The notes under the pieces are model-generated. The model searched no databases. It was not told the DNA's origin and saw only the letters and a program-made list of their open reading frames with translations. From positions 682,001 through 746,000 of the forward strand of contig NW_027185501.1 of NCBI RefSeq assembly GCF_040183065.1: a DNA stretch of 64,000 nt. The letters run 5' to 3'. Positions within the stretch are counted from its first letter, which is position 1. Every line of letters begins with the position of its first letter. This document shows positions 43,181-55,115 of this stretch, one piece after another. A program made the translations under genes and the position numbers. The stretch is from Periplaneta americana (taxonomy: Eukaryota; Arthropoda; Insecta; Blattodea; Blattidae).

Positions 43181-44405
43181 ATGGAGAACCTACAGCAAAT
43201 CCTGCAAGGCTTCGCGGAAATGAAAGCTCAAATGAAAAACGACATAAGTGCAGTAAAATCAGAAATGAAGAACGATATCAGTGAAGTAAAAGATAACATG
43301 AACGACATGAACAGACACATCAGTGAGGTTAAGAACGACATAAGTGATGTGAAAACGGAGATGAAATGTGACATAAGTGAAGTGAAAACGGAGATGAAAA
43401 GTGACATAAACGAAGTGAAAGGCGACATAAGCGGAGTGAAAGGCGACATAAACGGAGTGAAAGGCGACATAAGCGGAGTGAAAGAAGTTTCGGCCCACGT
43501 AGATGGAATTGTCGCCATCGTAAAAGACGAACTCAAAGCCGATCTTGACAACCTAAACAAGAATTTTACAACTATAAACGAGACAGTAGCCGAATTGCGA
43601 CAGGAGGTAGACGATTTCGACGGAAAATCCGCGATCTCGAGCGTCGTCAAGAGCAGACGAGCGAGTTGCTGGACAAGACGAGTGAGGTGATGGACAAACA
43701 CGCCGAGGAAAACAAGCACATACGTTGATGGACCGACATGCTGAAGAAAACAAGCACATCCTCGCGTTGGTGGATCGCCAGGCTAGAGAACAGAAACAGA
43801 TAGTTGCCGAGGAGGTTCGACGTGCCATGCAAGAAGCGGCCACAGAGTTGAGGACTCCATATAGTGGCCCTGCGGAACCATCGCCTTCAGCCAGACATTA
43901 CAACGTCAAGACGCCGAAGTTCAACGGTACAACGTCTTGGGCGATATTCCGTCGCCAGTTCGAGGCCATCGCAGAGCACAATGGGTGGACGCCAGCAGAG
44001 AAAACCACTCAGCTGCTGGCCGCGCTTCAGGGACAGGCGTCGGAGATTCTTCACAGCGTTCCAGAAGATGGGACAGCCGCTGAGATAATGGCGGCCCTGG
44101 AGGGACGTTATGGTGAACATCAACTTGCGGCAGCATTTAGGACCCAACTAAAAACGAGGGTCCAACAGTCAGGCGAGTCCCTGCAAGAATTTGCAATGGC
44201 GCTGGAACTGGCCCATAAGGCCCTCAGGGGCCTACCTAATGATCTCATCGCTGGAGAGGCGGCCTACACCTTCGGCAGCGGAGTTCGAGACCCGGAAATA
44301 AGACAACAGCTACTCTTAGCAGAGCATCGCACCATCAACGCAGCTCTGGCGGCGGCCCTCAGGATGGAAGTTGACTGCGAACGTCTCGGCATTGCACCGG
44401 ATTAG
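43181..44405 (+). pseudogene. gag, frameshifted
   Basis: Structural protein gene. The start ATG at 43181 follows the PBS. The N-terminal ~110 residues are a coiled coil made of 11- and 7-residue repeats (NDIS-VK-EMK units, then GDI(S/N)GVK heptads). The frame is lost near 43620-43690, where the reading continues in other frames through 'HAEENKHI'. It is open again from 43725 to the stop at 44403-44405, covering the capsid-like region (KFNGTTSWAIFRRQFEAIAE, then 'GQASEILHSVP', 'LEGRYGEHQLAAAFRTQLKT', 'SLQEFAMALELAHKAL') typical of Ty3/gypsy gag. The nucleocapsid zinc knuckle follows in a different frame. Confidence 0.88.
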
Positions 44406-44478
44406 GAGCGTCGCGGCGGCCGACGTCGAGGAGCGTCAACCGAAATCACCCGAGCGACGAAGACGAGGATTGCCTACC

Positions 44479-44520
44479 TGCTGGTCCTGCGGCGAGCCTG
44501 GACACCTGAGGAGGGACTGT
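44479..44520 (+). other. gag nucleocapsid zinc knuckle (CCHC)
   Basis: CWSCGEPGHLRRDC fits C-x2-C-x4-H-x4-C, the RNA-binding knuckle. It lies in +1 frame relative to the upstream gag ORF and after its stop, so the copy has lost gag continuity or used a shift. Confidence 0.85.
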
Positions 44521-44564
44521 GACTGATCTGGTCACAAACAGGAAAACTAAAAGGGGGCGATGCG

Positions 44565-47500
44565 ATGAGGGGCACTTCGGCACCGTCATCACCATCCCCT
44601 CGGCTGATCTTGAAGACGGTTAACAGAAGATGCGATGATGGGCTGATTGCTGACGGATGGATAAGAGGCCGCCCATGCAGAGTACTGGTAGACACCGGGG
44701 CGTCGCTCACCATCGCCAGACCGGAAGTCGTGCGTGGCCTACCTGGGAGAACGCCGCTGCGCCGATATGAGCTACGTACTGCCTCGGGCGAGAGCCTGCC
44801 CATCCAGAAAGAGGTTTTCCTGGATTTGACCTTGGGAAAGAGGAGACTGGAGATGTGGGTGTTCGTCGCCAACATTACTGAAGATGTCATCCTGGGACTC
44901 GACGCCATGCGGATCTTCGATGCAACGGTGGACGTCCGGCGCCGTATCCTGCGTTTTGGTCAGGATGAAGTGTTCCTGAGGGACGTCGAAGACCAACCCA
45001 TGGCCAGCAGACTCACCTTGGAGAATCAAGTGACAATCCCATCAGGCTGCGAGATAGTGGTGACGGCAAGACTGGACGGACAACCTAAGAGAAACCTGCT
45101 CCTCGATTCGCAAACAACTCCGATAGATGGGGTTTATGTGGCCAGATCCCTACTCCCGAATCAGAAGGTGGTACCGGTGAGGGTCCTGAATGTCACCAAT
45201 CGGGACAAGGAGGTGCCTAGTGGAACTGTACTAGGTAACGTCAAGCCGGTGGTGTCTGTGACGTCGCTGACAGAAAACGAGGAGTGTCACCGACCACGTC
45301 CAGATCTAGACCAATCACTGAAAGAGCTGGCTCGAGAATTGGCGGAGAATTTAAGCAAAGGAGAAAGAAGATAAGTCCACGATCTACTGACAGAATTTCA
45401 AGACGTTTTCAGTCTCTCCGAAAACGACTACGGGAGAACGGAGAAAGTTCAGCACCGCATTGACACCGGAAATGCTCGCCCAATCAGACAACCTCCACGA
45501 CGCGTCCCTCTAGCTAAACAGAGGGAGATTGACAGCCAACTGGAGGGCATGAAAGCAAGAGGGGTCATCGAGGAATCCGACAGCCCTTGGTCATCACCTG
45601 TAGTGCTGGTGAAGAAGAAGAATGGGGACCTGTGTTTCTGCGTGGACTACAGAAGACTGAATGACGTCACCAGGAAATACTGCTTTCCCCTTCCACGAAT
45701 TGACGACACCTTGGACACCCTGGCCGGAGCAGAGTGGTTCTCGACGTTGGATCTCAAGTCAGGATACTGGCAGGTGGCGCTACATCCTGAGAACAAGGAG
45801 AAAACGGCATTCTCTACAGGCCAGGGACTATGGCAGTTCACCGTTATGCCATTCGGCCTCTGCAAGGCCCCGGCTACATTCCAGAGACTAATGGAGTCCG
45901 TAATGAGAGGCCTGACATACGACACCTGTTTGCTGTACCTTGATGACGTCATCGTGGTCGGCAAGACATTCGGCGAACAACTGTCGAACCTGAGGAAAGT
46001 GTTCGAGAGACTGCGACAAGCCAGGCTGAAGTTGAACCCGAAGAAATGTCATCTGTTCCAGAAGAAGGTCAGCTACCTGGGGCACGTAGTAGGGACCAAT
46101 GGAGTGGCCACGGACCCGGAGAAGCTACAAGCCGTCAGAGGATGGCCGAGACCGAGGGACAAGCAGGAGCTGCGCCGTTTTCTCGGCCTCTGCACTTATT
46201 ACAGAAGGTTCGTAGCTGGGTACGCCAACATCGCTAAGCCTCTAACCCAGCTGACCGAGGTGAAACGACAATTCCAATGGACGGACAAGGCGGAGTCATC
46301 CTTCCAGTCACTGAAAGAGGCGCTCTGCACTGCTTCTGTACTGGGATATCCCATCCCTGGAAGGAAGTTCACGCTCGACACGGACGCTAGCAACGTAGGC
46401 ATCGGCGGAGTACTCTCTCAGGAACAGGACGGGCACGAGAGGGTGATTGCCTACTTCAGCCGAACACTATCCAAGGTTGAGAGAAACTACTGTGTGACGC
46501 GTAGAGAACTTCTTGCCATTGTGGAAGCCCTGAAGCATTTCCACAAATATTTGTATGGCCAGGAATTCCATCTGAGGACAGACCATTCTGCACTCACCTG
46601 GCTATTGGGCTTCAAGAATCTGGAGGGGCAGACCGCCCGTTGGGTTCAACGTCTGCAGGAGTACAACTTCACCTCTGAACACCGACAAGGGAAGAAACAT
46701 TCCAACGCTGATGCCCTATCACAACGTCCGTGCCCGGATGGCTGCAAACACTGCCTGAAAGTAGAAGAGCGGGATGGCGCCCACGCAGTCCGAGCAATTG
46801 CCGCCCAGCCGAGCCCAGGATGGGATAACGCCGCCATAAGGAGGGAGCAGCTGGAGGACCCAAACATTGGACAGCTACTGCGTGATGTGGAGTCCGGCCA
46901 GAGACCAGTATGGGCCGATATCGCCAACCGTAGCACCACTTCCAAGAGCTACTGGGCCCAGTGGGAATCCTTCACTGTCAAGGACGGTATCCTGAAGAGG
47001 ATTTGGGAGTCGGCCGATGGAAGGACCCGCATAGAACAACTTGTCCTGCCCAGGAGCAAGGTGAAGGAAGTGCTGGAGGAGACTCATGCTGGAGTGACTG
47101 GAGGCCACCTGGGAGCTAACAGGACGCTGGACAAGTTACGGCAGAGGTTCTATTGGTTGCATCAGAGAACCGACACGGAACAATGGTGCCGAAGATGCGA
47201 CACCTGTGCAGCCAGTCGCGGACCAAGGACCCGCAGCAGGGGAGCCATGCAGCAGTACAACGTGGGAGCTCCTTTTGAGAGGATCGCCATCGACGTTGCT
47301 GGACCGTTCCCGGTTACGGATCGCGGGAACCGCTACCTGCTAGTCGCCATGGATTACTTCACAAAATGGCCAGAGGTGTACGCGATTCCCAACCAAGAGG
47401 CTTCGACGGTGGCCGACGCGCAGCTTGACAACTTCATCTGCCGATTCGGGGTGCCCCGGGAATTGCATAGCGATCAGGGGCGCAACTTCGAATCCAACCT

Positions 47501-48134
47501 AATGGGAGAATTGCTCGAGCGTCTGGGGGTGCATAAAACCAGGACCACTCCCCTCCACCCACAGTCCGACGGCATGGTGGAACGATACATCAAAACCGTG
47601 GAGGAGCACCTGCGGAAGGTGGTGTCCAACCATCAGCGAGACTGGGATGCCAGAGTCCCACTGTTCCTCTAGGCCTGCAGAGCTTCGGTCCACGATACAA
47701 CAGGGATGACACCGGCAAACATGGTCTTCGGTAGAGAGCTGCGCCTGCCCTGTGATCTGCTGTTTGGCACGCCACCCAGCGCCGACCAGCCAGCGACTGA
47801 CTGTGTGGCAGAACTTACCGAGAAGTTGAATGGAGTTCACCAACTGGCCAGAGAGCATCTCAAGATGGCCAGCGACAGGATGAAAGTGCGCTACGACAGA
47901 TTAGCCAACTCTGCAGGATTCCAGGAGGGCGACCTGGTGTGGTTGTATCGACCTACCAGGACCAAAGGGAAATCACCAAAGCTGCAGCGTGCCTGGGATG
48001 GACCATACCGCGTGGTGACCCGGATCAACGACGTGGTGTACCGCATCCAGCGACAACCTCGAGGGAAGATGATGGTGGTGCATCTGGACCGATTAGCAGC
48101 CTACCAAGGGACTGCCCGGGACGAGCAGCCCTAA
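44565..48134 (+). pseudogene. pol: protease - reverse transcriptase - RNase H - integrase, two in-frame stops
   Basis: One reading frame spans the whole region, broken only by TAA at 45372-45374 and TAG at 47670-47672. Aspartic protease: VLVDTGASLTIA (DTG at 44691-44699) and 'DVILGLDAM'. RT: 'SPWSSPVVLVKKKNGDLCFC', 'FSTLDLKSGYWQV', 'MPFGLCKAPATFQRLM' and the catalytic YLDD at 45936-45947. RNase H: 'FTLDTDASNVGIGGVLSQ'. Integrase: a HHCC-type zinc domain ('ETHAGVTGGHLGANRTLDKL' with C-x2-C near 47195), the core Asp in 'IAIDVAGPFP', Asp in 'ELHSDQGRNFES' and Glu in 'VERYIKTVEEHL'. It ends with a GPY/F module 'WDGPYRVVTRINDVVYRIQ'. No chromodomain is evident. Longest open stretch 707 codons. Confidence 0.95.
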
Positions 48135-48145
48135 GGAGGGAGCAA
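48133..48145 (+). promoter_or_regulatory. polypurine tract
   Basis: AAGGAGGGAGCAA directly before the right LTR; primes plus-strand DNA synthesis in this class. Confidence 0.85.
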
Positions 48146-48915
48146 TGTGACAGCGACGTGAGATTCGAACTCACGACCAGCGTTCCACAAGAAAGCAGAT
48201 CGCGCGGGCTTCACGGAGCGCTGAGGTACGGCGCGCGGCGGAGAGAGTGCCTTCTCAACTGCTGCGTGCGGAGTAGGGGGGACGGACCCTCCCGACTCTT
48301 CCAGAAGTCCGGCGAAGTGGAGATATGCAGATAATTCTCTGCACACCTGTAGAAATTTCTCGCAACTATGATTTCGCTATAAAAGAAGAAACGCCAGCGA
48401 ACTCGAGCAGTTTCAGTTGATTAGTCAGCCAGTCAGTGAGAAAGCCAGAGCAAGCAAGCCAGTCTTGTGTACCGGAGTTCGGCTCGAGTGTGCGTCCGCA
48501 ACTGTGACAGCATCCGAAGGCCTGAGTTCGAGTGCAGTGGACCGCAGTTGGAGGGACCTGAGTTCGAGCGCAGTGGACCGTAGTTGGAGGGATCTGAGTT
48601 CGAGTACAGTGAACTGTCTCTGAATGTCTGTGGTTCGAGATACTGTGAACTCGAGTGACTGAGCTAGAAGAACTGTGAACTGAGAACTGGTAGTTCTGAT
48701 TTGTAAATAGTGCTTTGTAAATATTAGTTAAGATTAACAGTTCATTGTTGTTCGTAATAGTCCAAGTAAATTGTCATTGCCGTCAGTGGAGTGCTATAAC
48801 GAATAATGTGTTGAGTGAAAATCCTATTGTTGACGAGAGCGTTTAAGATGAATTGTAGAAAGGAATTATTGTTGGAAGAATAAAATCCTATTGTTGAGTT
48901 GAAATAAAATTTACA
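48146..48915 (+). repeat. right LTR (770 bp)
   Basis: Matches the left LTR end to end, with clustered differences between about 48185 and 48275, including a small indel. It carries the same TATA box and 36-bp repeats (48520-48613). Confidence 0.96.
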
Positions 48916-49023
48916 ATACATATTTCAAAATTATAGAATACAAATATAATACATGTTGATTAATTCATACACATAGTCTATAAATTTATTTAATCAAATT
49001 GAAGGTATTAACACGTTACTAAT

Positions 49024-49907
49024 TTACTTGTTATATGTTAGTGGGTTACATGTTAGAAGTTCTGGGTGTAATTTAGTTAAAGCATTGTACAACCGAGGGC
49101 CAGAATTAATGCTATGCTTTAGACCAGCAGATGTGAGACATTTATGTTCTACTAATGTTGAATTAATATTTCGTCTTGTGTCATAATTATGTGTCTGTAA
49201 TACAAACTTATTACGATTTTTATGATAATATTTTAACAGCGTATACTTATAAGTTTGTACAATATTAAATACATTAAATTCAGAATAAATTAATTTTGTT
49301 GGATAATCGAAACGTTTCTTCAAACAAATTTTAATTATTCGTTTTTTAGTAAATTTAACGGACTAAGATTAATTTTTGTAATTCCACCCCAACCAATTAT
49401 ACCATATTGAATGATAGATTGAATAATGGCCAAATAAACATTTCGTAGAACTCTAATGGGTAAGTAGCATCGAAGATTAACGAATTTATAAATTGTTTTA
49501 CGAAGCCTCTTACAAAGATAAGTAATGTGATGAGGCCATTTTAAATTCTGATCAATAATGATACCCAGATATTTGACATACGTGGCTTCTTTCAAAGGTG
49601 GACATTTACAACTTTTGGGATCGAAACAATTTTCACTGTGTATTATTAGTCTATATTCATCGCTAAATTTTAAATTTTGAACACTGGCCGCTGTTAATGA
49701 AAAAGGAACTAAAGTTGATTTAGATATATTTAAACAGAGCAAGTTGGAATTAAGCCATTTTTTAACAATGTTAGCACCTATATTAGCATTTCTATATGCT
49801 TCTTGCCAAGAAAAACCACTTAAAATAACTACTGTACCATCCGCATATGAATATATAGATCCATTAAATTTTTCTAAAATGAGTGATGGGTGATGTGTTT
49901 CATTCAC
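49024..49907 (-). pseudogene. LINE RT fragment (jockey/CR1-like) with altered catalytic box
   Basis: Open from 49907 to 49335 (190 codons): 'LEKFNGSIYSYADGTVVILS', then 'NIVKKWLNSNLLCLNISKST', 'YVKYLGIIIDQNLKWPHHIT' and 'AIIQSIIQYGIIGWGG'. The catalytic F/YADD is YADG here, losing one metal-binding Asp. A frameshift near 49330 leads to the C-terminal part (49323-49024) with 'KKRFDYPTKLIYSEFNVFNI' and 'LQTHNYDTRRNINSTLVEHK' plus 'SGPRLYNALTKLHPEL'. The endonuclease and N-terminal RT are missing. The LTR retrotransposon's right border is about 110 bp downstream, so that element sits in this LINE's 3' region. Confidence 0.85.
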
Positions 49908-49910
49908 TTA

Positions 49911-51302
49911 GTATCGTATAACTGCACTACTATGAAATTTTTGAATATTCATTCTTAACAATTTGTTTTGTTGTTGTTGCTTAGTCAACTGTCCGGAGAT
50001 AGGTTTTAACCAACACCAATACCAATAAGGCATCACTCATGAGGCAACTAAGCCAGGAGATAATGTCGATTAGCTACATGTTCCACTAATCAGGCTTGAT
50101 ATGCATACAAACAATATACATATCAGTCAGAACCTCAATCAGAGGTATTATGTTATTAACGTTAAAAACACAACTGCAATATTAAGAAATTGGTGTTAGT
50201 ACTTTTGTTTTGCAGACAATATAGAAAATATCAAACGGAAAGAAGCCATATAAAAATAACGACATAAAAATTCACGTTCCGTTTGAAGTTTGTGCACCAC
50301 TGTTTTCTTATTCCAACAGGCTGCTTATTCATATACAGTACATAATTCTTCTTTCTTTCATTCCTAGCGCTTGATGCCCGCGCACGATGTCAAAGTGAGA
50401 AAAATGCGCTTGCTTTGACATCACTGCCTTACATAAACGCTAACGAATGTGGTACCAATTAGATGTAGCGCTCCAGTACATTTCAGACGCCCTGTACTTA
50501 AAGTACCATAATTTCTTAGCACGCTAAATTGGAAGGAGAGGTCCTATGTCATGGCCAGCATGAGCTTCTGATGTGACCAACGCCATTGGAATACTTTTCT
50601 ATGAGGTCGTATGAAGGAAATGGCGTACATTTCTAAGATATAAAGTAGAGGTCATCTCTACAAAGAATTTATGAAGCTGAGAAGTATACGACAACACAGA
50701 TTGTGTAACAACTTGCAATATACATTTAAACAGCGTTCATAAATGCTTGTGCGAGAGTCAACAGCATTTATAACATCTGCTCTGTCACACAATGAACATT
50801 GTCAAGTTCTTTTAAGTAATGGATAAATATTGTATACTAATTTGTCAGCACTACGTAAATGTAGTTACTTTACATATGAAGCAATGTATATTTGCTGAAC
50901 CACAGCGAATACAAAAAATGTTTATGTACATTATTTTCGCATATTTTATTTAAGTTTTTCATTCACCTCGTACATTGGTCACTTTACCTTCTGTAACAAC
51001 ATATAGACCTATATGAAGATCAGTTTGGTTGAATTATTTGTCAAGTGAATAGATATCTATACTTTTCGTGAGATAAAACAGCAAGCTACTATATCTGCCA
51101 TACACTAAAATAGATATTATTATTTGTTAAGAGTTAAATTTATCAAAGTTAAATAAATAAATAATTTTGAATGGTCGGTATCAACATAAATACATACACA
51201 AATAAAATTGACTTGAATCCAACCAGTGTGAGATTTTAAGTCCATAATAGCAAAGTTCCAGATTAAAAATGAACGACTTTAGAATTCAACGACAGCTGGA
51301 TA
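49911..51302. other. unassigned AT-rich sequence
   Basis: No coding similarity, RNA gene or element border recognised in about 1.4 kb. Confidence 0.45.
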
Positions 51303-51400
51303 CGACTTGTATTTTTCTGTATGTGCTTTGATCCTGGTTGAGTAGAAGAGAAGGCCAGATGGCTTTAACACTGCCGGGAAAATAATAACAATTTTATTAT
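51303..51400 (-). repeat. short dispersed repeat, copy 1
   Basis: The reverse complement ('cccggcagtgttaaagccat', 'tctactcaaccaggatcaaa') matches 59361-59455 over roughly 85 bp. In both copies it follows an A/T-rich or (AAT)n segment, so it may be the end of a LINE or SINE. Confidence 0.65.
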
Positions 51401-51762
51401 TACGACGCTGATTATTCTGCCATGTTGTGTTTTTTTTGTTAAGTTTATTTATACACGCTTTAACATCTGTGCCCACATTGCGTGTTTAGTATCGGTAGAT
51501 ATACCAGTAGGCCGTTTTTATTGTTGTTGAAATGCTGTTTCTATTGTGTGTTGTAGATCGTTTGTGCAGCGAATAGGGATTACAAAGAATGGACACTGAG
51601 CGAATTTTCCCGTTTTATTTCTCTGCGTCGGCGTTTAGTTCCACTTTCAAGCGCTAGAGGTTAGTGGAGCACACGCTAAGATAATAATAATTGAGACACA
51701 GGATCCACACATTGCATAATCCAATAACGCTTTGCTTCAAATAAATTCAAGTTAACAGCTTT

Positions 51763-51764
<2 letters not shown>

Positions 51765-51832
<68 letters not shown>
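51765..51832. repeat. (TTA)n microsatellite
   Basis: About 22 ATT units. Confidence 0.97.
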
Positions 51833-51833
<1 letters not shown>

Positions 51834-52088
51834 CATTATAAAATTATATACCAAATTCGTTGAATATTTGTACACAATATAATACAGTTAGGCCTATATG
51901 GTTTTATTTCTCATATGAGTTTTGTTTTTCCATTCTCAGTGCTATCAAATCATTACATATTTTAATTGTAGTTGGGGTCAACGTCTCAACTCTCATTATA
52001 AAGGAACTCTAGAGTCTAGACATTACAGTTAATGACGGATTTATTATTTTATGGATCCAAATTATTTTATTTGAGTACATAATGTACC

Positions 52089-52089
<1 letters not shown>

Positions 52090-52163
<74 letters not shown>
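52090..52163 (-). repeat. (GAT)n LINE tail
   Basis: About 24 ATC units on the plus strand, which is (GAT)n in the sense of the LINE that ends here. Confidence 0.92.
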
Positions 52164-52164
52164 A

Positions 52165-54822
52165 TAACTTCAAGGTTTAGGCCGATGGCCTGTTCCGCCT
52201 CCAGAATTTTATCCATCAAACTGGTCTCTCCAACGTCTCTTTGGTCTTTCCACTCGTCTTCTTCGTGTAGGTCTATAACACCATGTTCTGAAAGGTATCC
52301 TGTCGTTGGGCATTCTTGTTATATGGTCGTACCAATTATTTCTATATTTTTCAATTATAGTTATTACACTCTCGATATTCAGTTCTCGACGTATATCTTC
52401 GTTTCTCTTATGGTCCTGTAGTCTAAATCCTGCTAGTGGCCTTAAGAGTCTTATCTCAGCGGAATCAATTCTTCTCTGTTGGGCTCTAGTCAGAATCCAC
52501 GTTTCTGAACCATATAACAATGTTGGTATTGCCAGCGTCTTGTAAAATTTGAGTACAGTTTTTCTGTCGACTTTATTTATGAGTGTACGTTTAATTGTAC
52601 CAATAAGTCTTAAAAATTTATTTAACTTGTTTTCTACGTCTGTGGAGGATATGTAAGAGAGATCGCATCCAAGGTAAGTAAAAGAATTTACTTGTTCAAT
52701 CATCTTATCCTCTATTACAATTTTAGTTCTTATTGTATTATTTCCGCAGAAGCCAAATACTTTAGTTTTCCTGTCTGATATTTTTAGATTGTAGTTATTA
52801 GCAACAATTCTCAACAGATGGACTGCTCTCTGCAGGTTGTCTTCAGAATCAGCCAACACCAACTGGTCGTCTGCGAAAAGTAAGTAATCTAAAATGATAT
52901 TATCTGTAAAATAATGTGTTTTTAAATTGTTCTGCCATTCTCTTACGGCTTCGTCTATGTACAAATTAAAAAGAGTAGGTGATAAGGGACACCCTTGTCT
53001 GACCCCTTGGTTAACTTCTCGCAAGTTGGTGGTAATCTTGTTGATATTCATTTTGATTTTTGTATTTTTGTACATACTTTGTATCACCCTTATTAGATGC
53101 TCAGGAATTCCTTTCTTTTTTAATATCATCCACAATTTTGTTCTGCTAATCATATCAAATGCTTTCTCAAAGTCTATGAAAGCCATATATGTGGGAATAT
53201 TAAATTCGACATGTTTTTCTATAATGTGCGTTATGGCGAAGATATTATCAATACACGATCTGTTTTTCCGGAACCCACTCTGTTGTTCTGCTAATAGCAC
53301 GTCTGCAATTTTGTTTAGTCTTTGAGAGATAATCTTGGCATATATTTTATAGCCTGAGTTAAGAAGGGTAATCCCTCTGTAATTTTCACAATTCTTCCTG
53401 TTCCCTTTTTTAAAAGTAGGAGTAATTAGTGCTATATTCCATTCTTCTGGTATGTGACCAAACTTCCAACATATATTTAAAAAACTTAAAAATCTTTGTA
53501 AAAAGCATTGTGGCGCATATTTAAACAATTCCAGATTTAAACCATCTGATCCCGGCCATTTTCTATTTCTGGTTGTTTGGAGAGCATTATTCAATTCTTC
53601 TATTGAAATTGGGTCCACATATTCATTGTATGTAGCCGTTTGTATGTTTTCTTCATCATCCTTACTAGTCCATAAATATTGCTAAAAATCTAGCCATTGC
53701 ATCTCAGAAATGGGGTTCCAGTTTATAGTATCTTTTTCTTCTTTATTTAGTTCTTTCATAATCTTGTATGCTTTAGCTTGTCTGCCATTAATATCATACT
53801 CAATATTATTATTTACAAATTTATCCCAGCTTTCTCTTTTAATTTTCCTTATTTCTCTCTTTGCAACTGCAGAGAGTCTGTTATATTTAATGCGATTTTC
53901 ATACGTGGGGTGGGAAATATATAATAAGTATGCATCTTTTTTGTCTTTTATTATTGTTGCTAATTCGTCGTTCCAAATGTTAAGTCCTCTTCTAGTACGT
54001 CTTTTCTTTCGTTTACCTAGGGCTTCTGACGCAGCCTGTGTTAGAATAGTTTTCAATAATTGCCATTCTTCATTTACATTTAAACTCATAGGTGTTTCCA
54101 CTACTTGTAAGGCTATTCTATTCTGATAGAGTTGTCGGATACTCATATCTTCTAATAGGTTGATTTTGTATACCTCTTCTTTCTGATATAATTTTGTTTT
54201 ACTTCTGTACCATTTTGGGGGCATATTAAATTTAGAGATTAGCAAGAAGTGGTCTGTATTAATATCATATCCCCTATATACTCTCTTGTCTTCAATAAAT
54301 GTAGCTAGCTTTTTATTTACTATTACATAATCAATAATTGATCTATAGCCTCTTGAGCTCCATGTGTATTTGTGGATGTCTTTGTGGCGAGAAAAGCTGT
54401 TAGTCACTTTAAGGTCATTTGATGCTACAAAATCTATAAGATTTCTTCCATTCTGATTTATTGTTGGTTCACCGTTATTGCCAATACATCCATCCTTTTC
54501 TTTATTTCCAATTCTTGCATTGAGGTCTCCTGCTATAACAAGAAAGTCGTTTTTATTTATCTTATCCACTTCCTGTTGGAGTTTAGTGTAAAACCTCTCT
54601 GTTTCTGCTTGTTTGCCCTCCTCCGGTGCATACACTCCTATAATTGTCATATATCCTCTTGTTACTTTTAGTCTTAATATAATAATTCTTTCATTAATAA
54701 TGTACCTAGATGTATTAATTGTATGTGTTATATTTCCGCTGAGTCGACTGCTAGCTGGTGTGATGTCAGTGCCACTCCTGGGAGAAAGCAGAATCTCACG
54801 CTCAAACTGGTTTGAAGGTCAC
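52165..54822 (-). pseudogene. LINE ORF2 (endonuclease + RT), nearly intact, 5' truncated
   Basis: APE-type endonuclease (nicks target DNA) followed by RT, in one frame from a TGA at about 54822 down to the stop at 52209. It is interrupted by a single TAG at 53684-53682. Endonuclease landmarks: 'MTIIGVYAPEEGKQAETERF' (54650 on), 'FLVIAGDLNARIG', 'YTWSSRGYRSIIDYVIVNK' and 'NTDHFLLISKF'; the N-terminal strand with its first catalytic residues is missing. RT landmarks: 'ALITPTFKKGNRKNCENYRG', 'MAFIDFEKAFDMISR', 'QGVRQGCPLSPTLFNLYIDE' and 'LDYLLFADDQLVLADSEDNL' (FADD intact). The C-terminus is 'WYDHITRMPNDRIPFRTWCY' then basic 'RRRRVERPKRRW'. The 3' end is the (GAT)n tract. Same family as 11817-13815. 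Confidence 0.93.
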
Positions 54823-54937
54823 TGAAATCAGTCCTGCTACATCGAAGGTACCGAAGCGAAGTGTCCATACTGTATAATTATCTGTACGCTGGTTTGTGTT
54901 CATCCAACAAATTATATATTTTGATTAATGTTTGTGA

Positions 54938-55115
54938 TATTGGTGATTGAGGCGGTGATGAATCATGACATGTAAATTTCCCAATCCGGAATTTGCCTTT
55001 GTGACTAAAGGAAACCATGAAAAACCCCAGTCAGATTAGTCGGACACGGTGTTTGAACCTGGGATCTTCCGAATGCGAGTCTCAAACGCTACCGTCTGAG
55101 CCAACTCGCTCGGTA
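54938..55115 (-). mobile_element. tRNA-derived SINE, second family
   Basis: In minus sense the head reads CCGAGCGAGTTGGCTCAGAC (box A-like TGGCTCAGACGG) and box B GGTTCAAAC near 55048. The body contains 'ggtttttcatggtttccttt' and 'ggcaaattccggattgggaa'. Distinct from the 7074/31821 family. Confidence 0.8.

Larger units (their letters stand above)
42381..48915 (+). mobile_element. Ty3/gypsy-class LTR retrotransposon, 6.5 kb
   Basis: Two direct LTRs (42381-43151 and 48146-48915), both TG...CA. ATAC flanks both sides (42377-80, 48916-19), with a PBS after the left LTR and a PPT before the right LTR. Gene order is gag - PR - RT - RNase H - IN, the Ty3/gypsy order. No env-like frame follows pol. 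It is clearly GC-richer than the surroundings. Hand comparison of the LTRs shows roughly 15 substitutions and a few small indels in 770 bp (about 2%), so the insertion is fairly young, yet gag and pol are already broken. Confidence 0.97.

Noticed and set aside
43228-43719. 163-codon ORF antisense to gag
   Set aside because: Shadow of the repeat-rich gag N-terminus on the other strand.
43620-43730. programmed ribosomal frameshift in gag
   Set aside because: At least two frame changes are needed and no single slippery site explains them; simple indel decay is more likely.
48146-48915. env gene between pol and the right LTR
   Set aside because: Pol stops at 48134 and the PPT follows at once; there is no room for another gene.
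53682-53684. programmed readthrough of TAG in LINE ORF2
   Set aside because: The sister family member at 13.3 kb has a sense codon in the corresponding stretch and the copy is 5' truncated; ordinary mutation is the simpler reading, though listed for checking.
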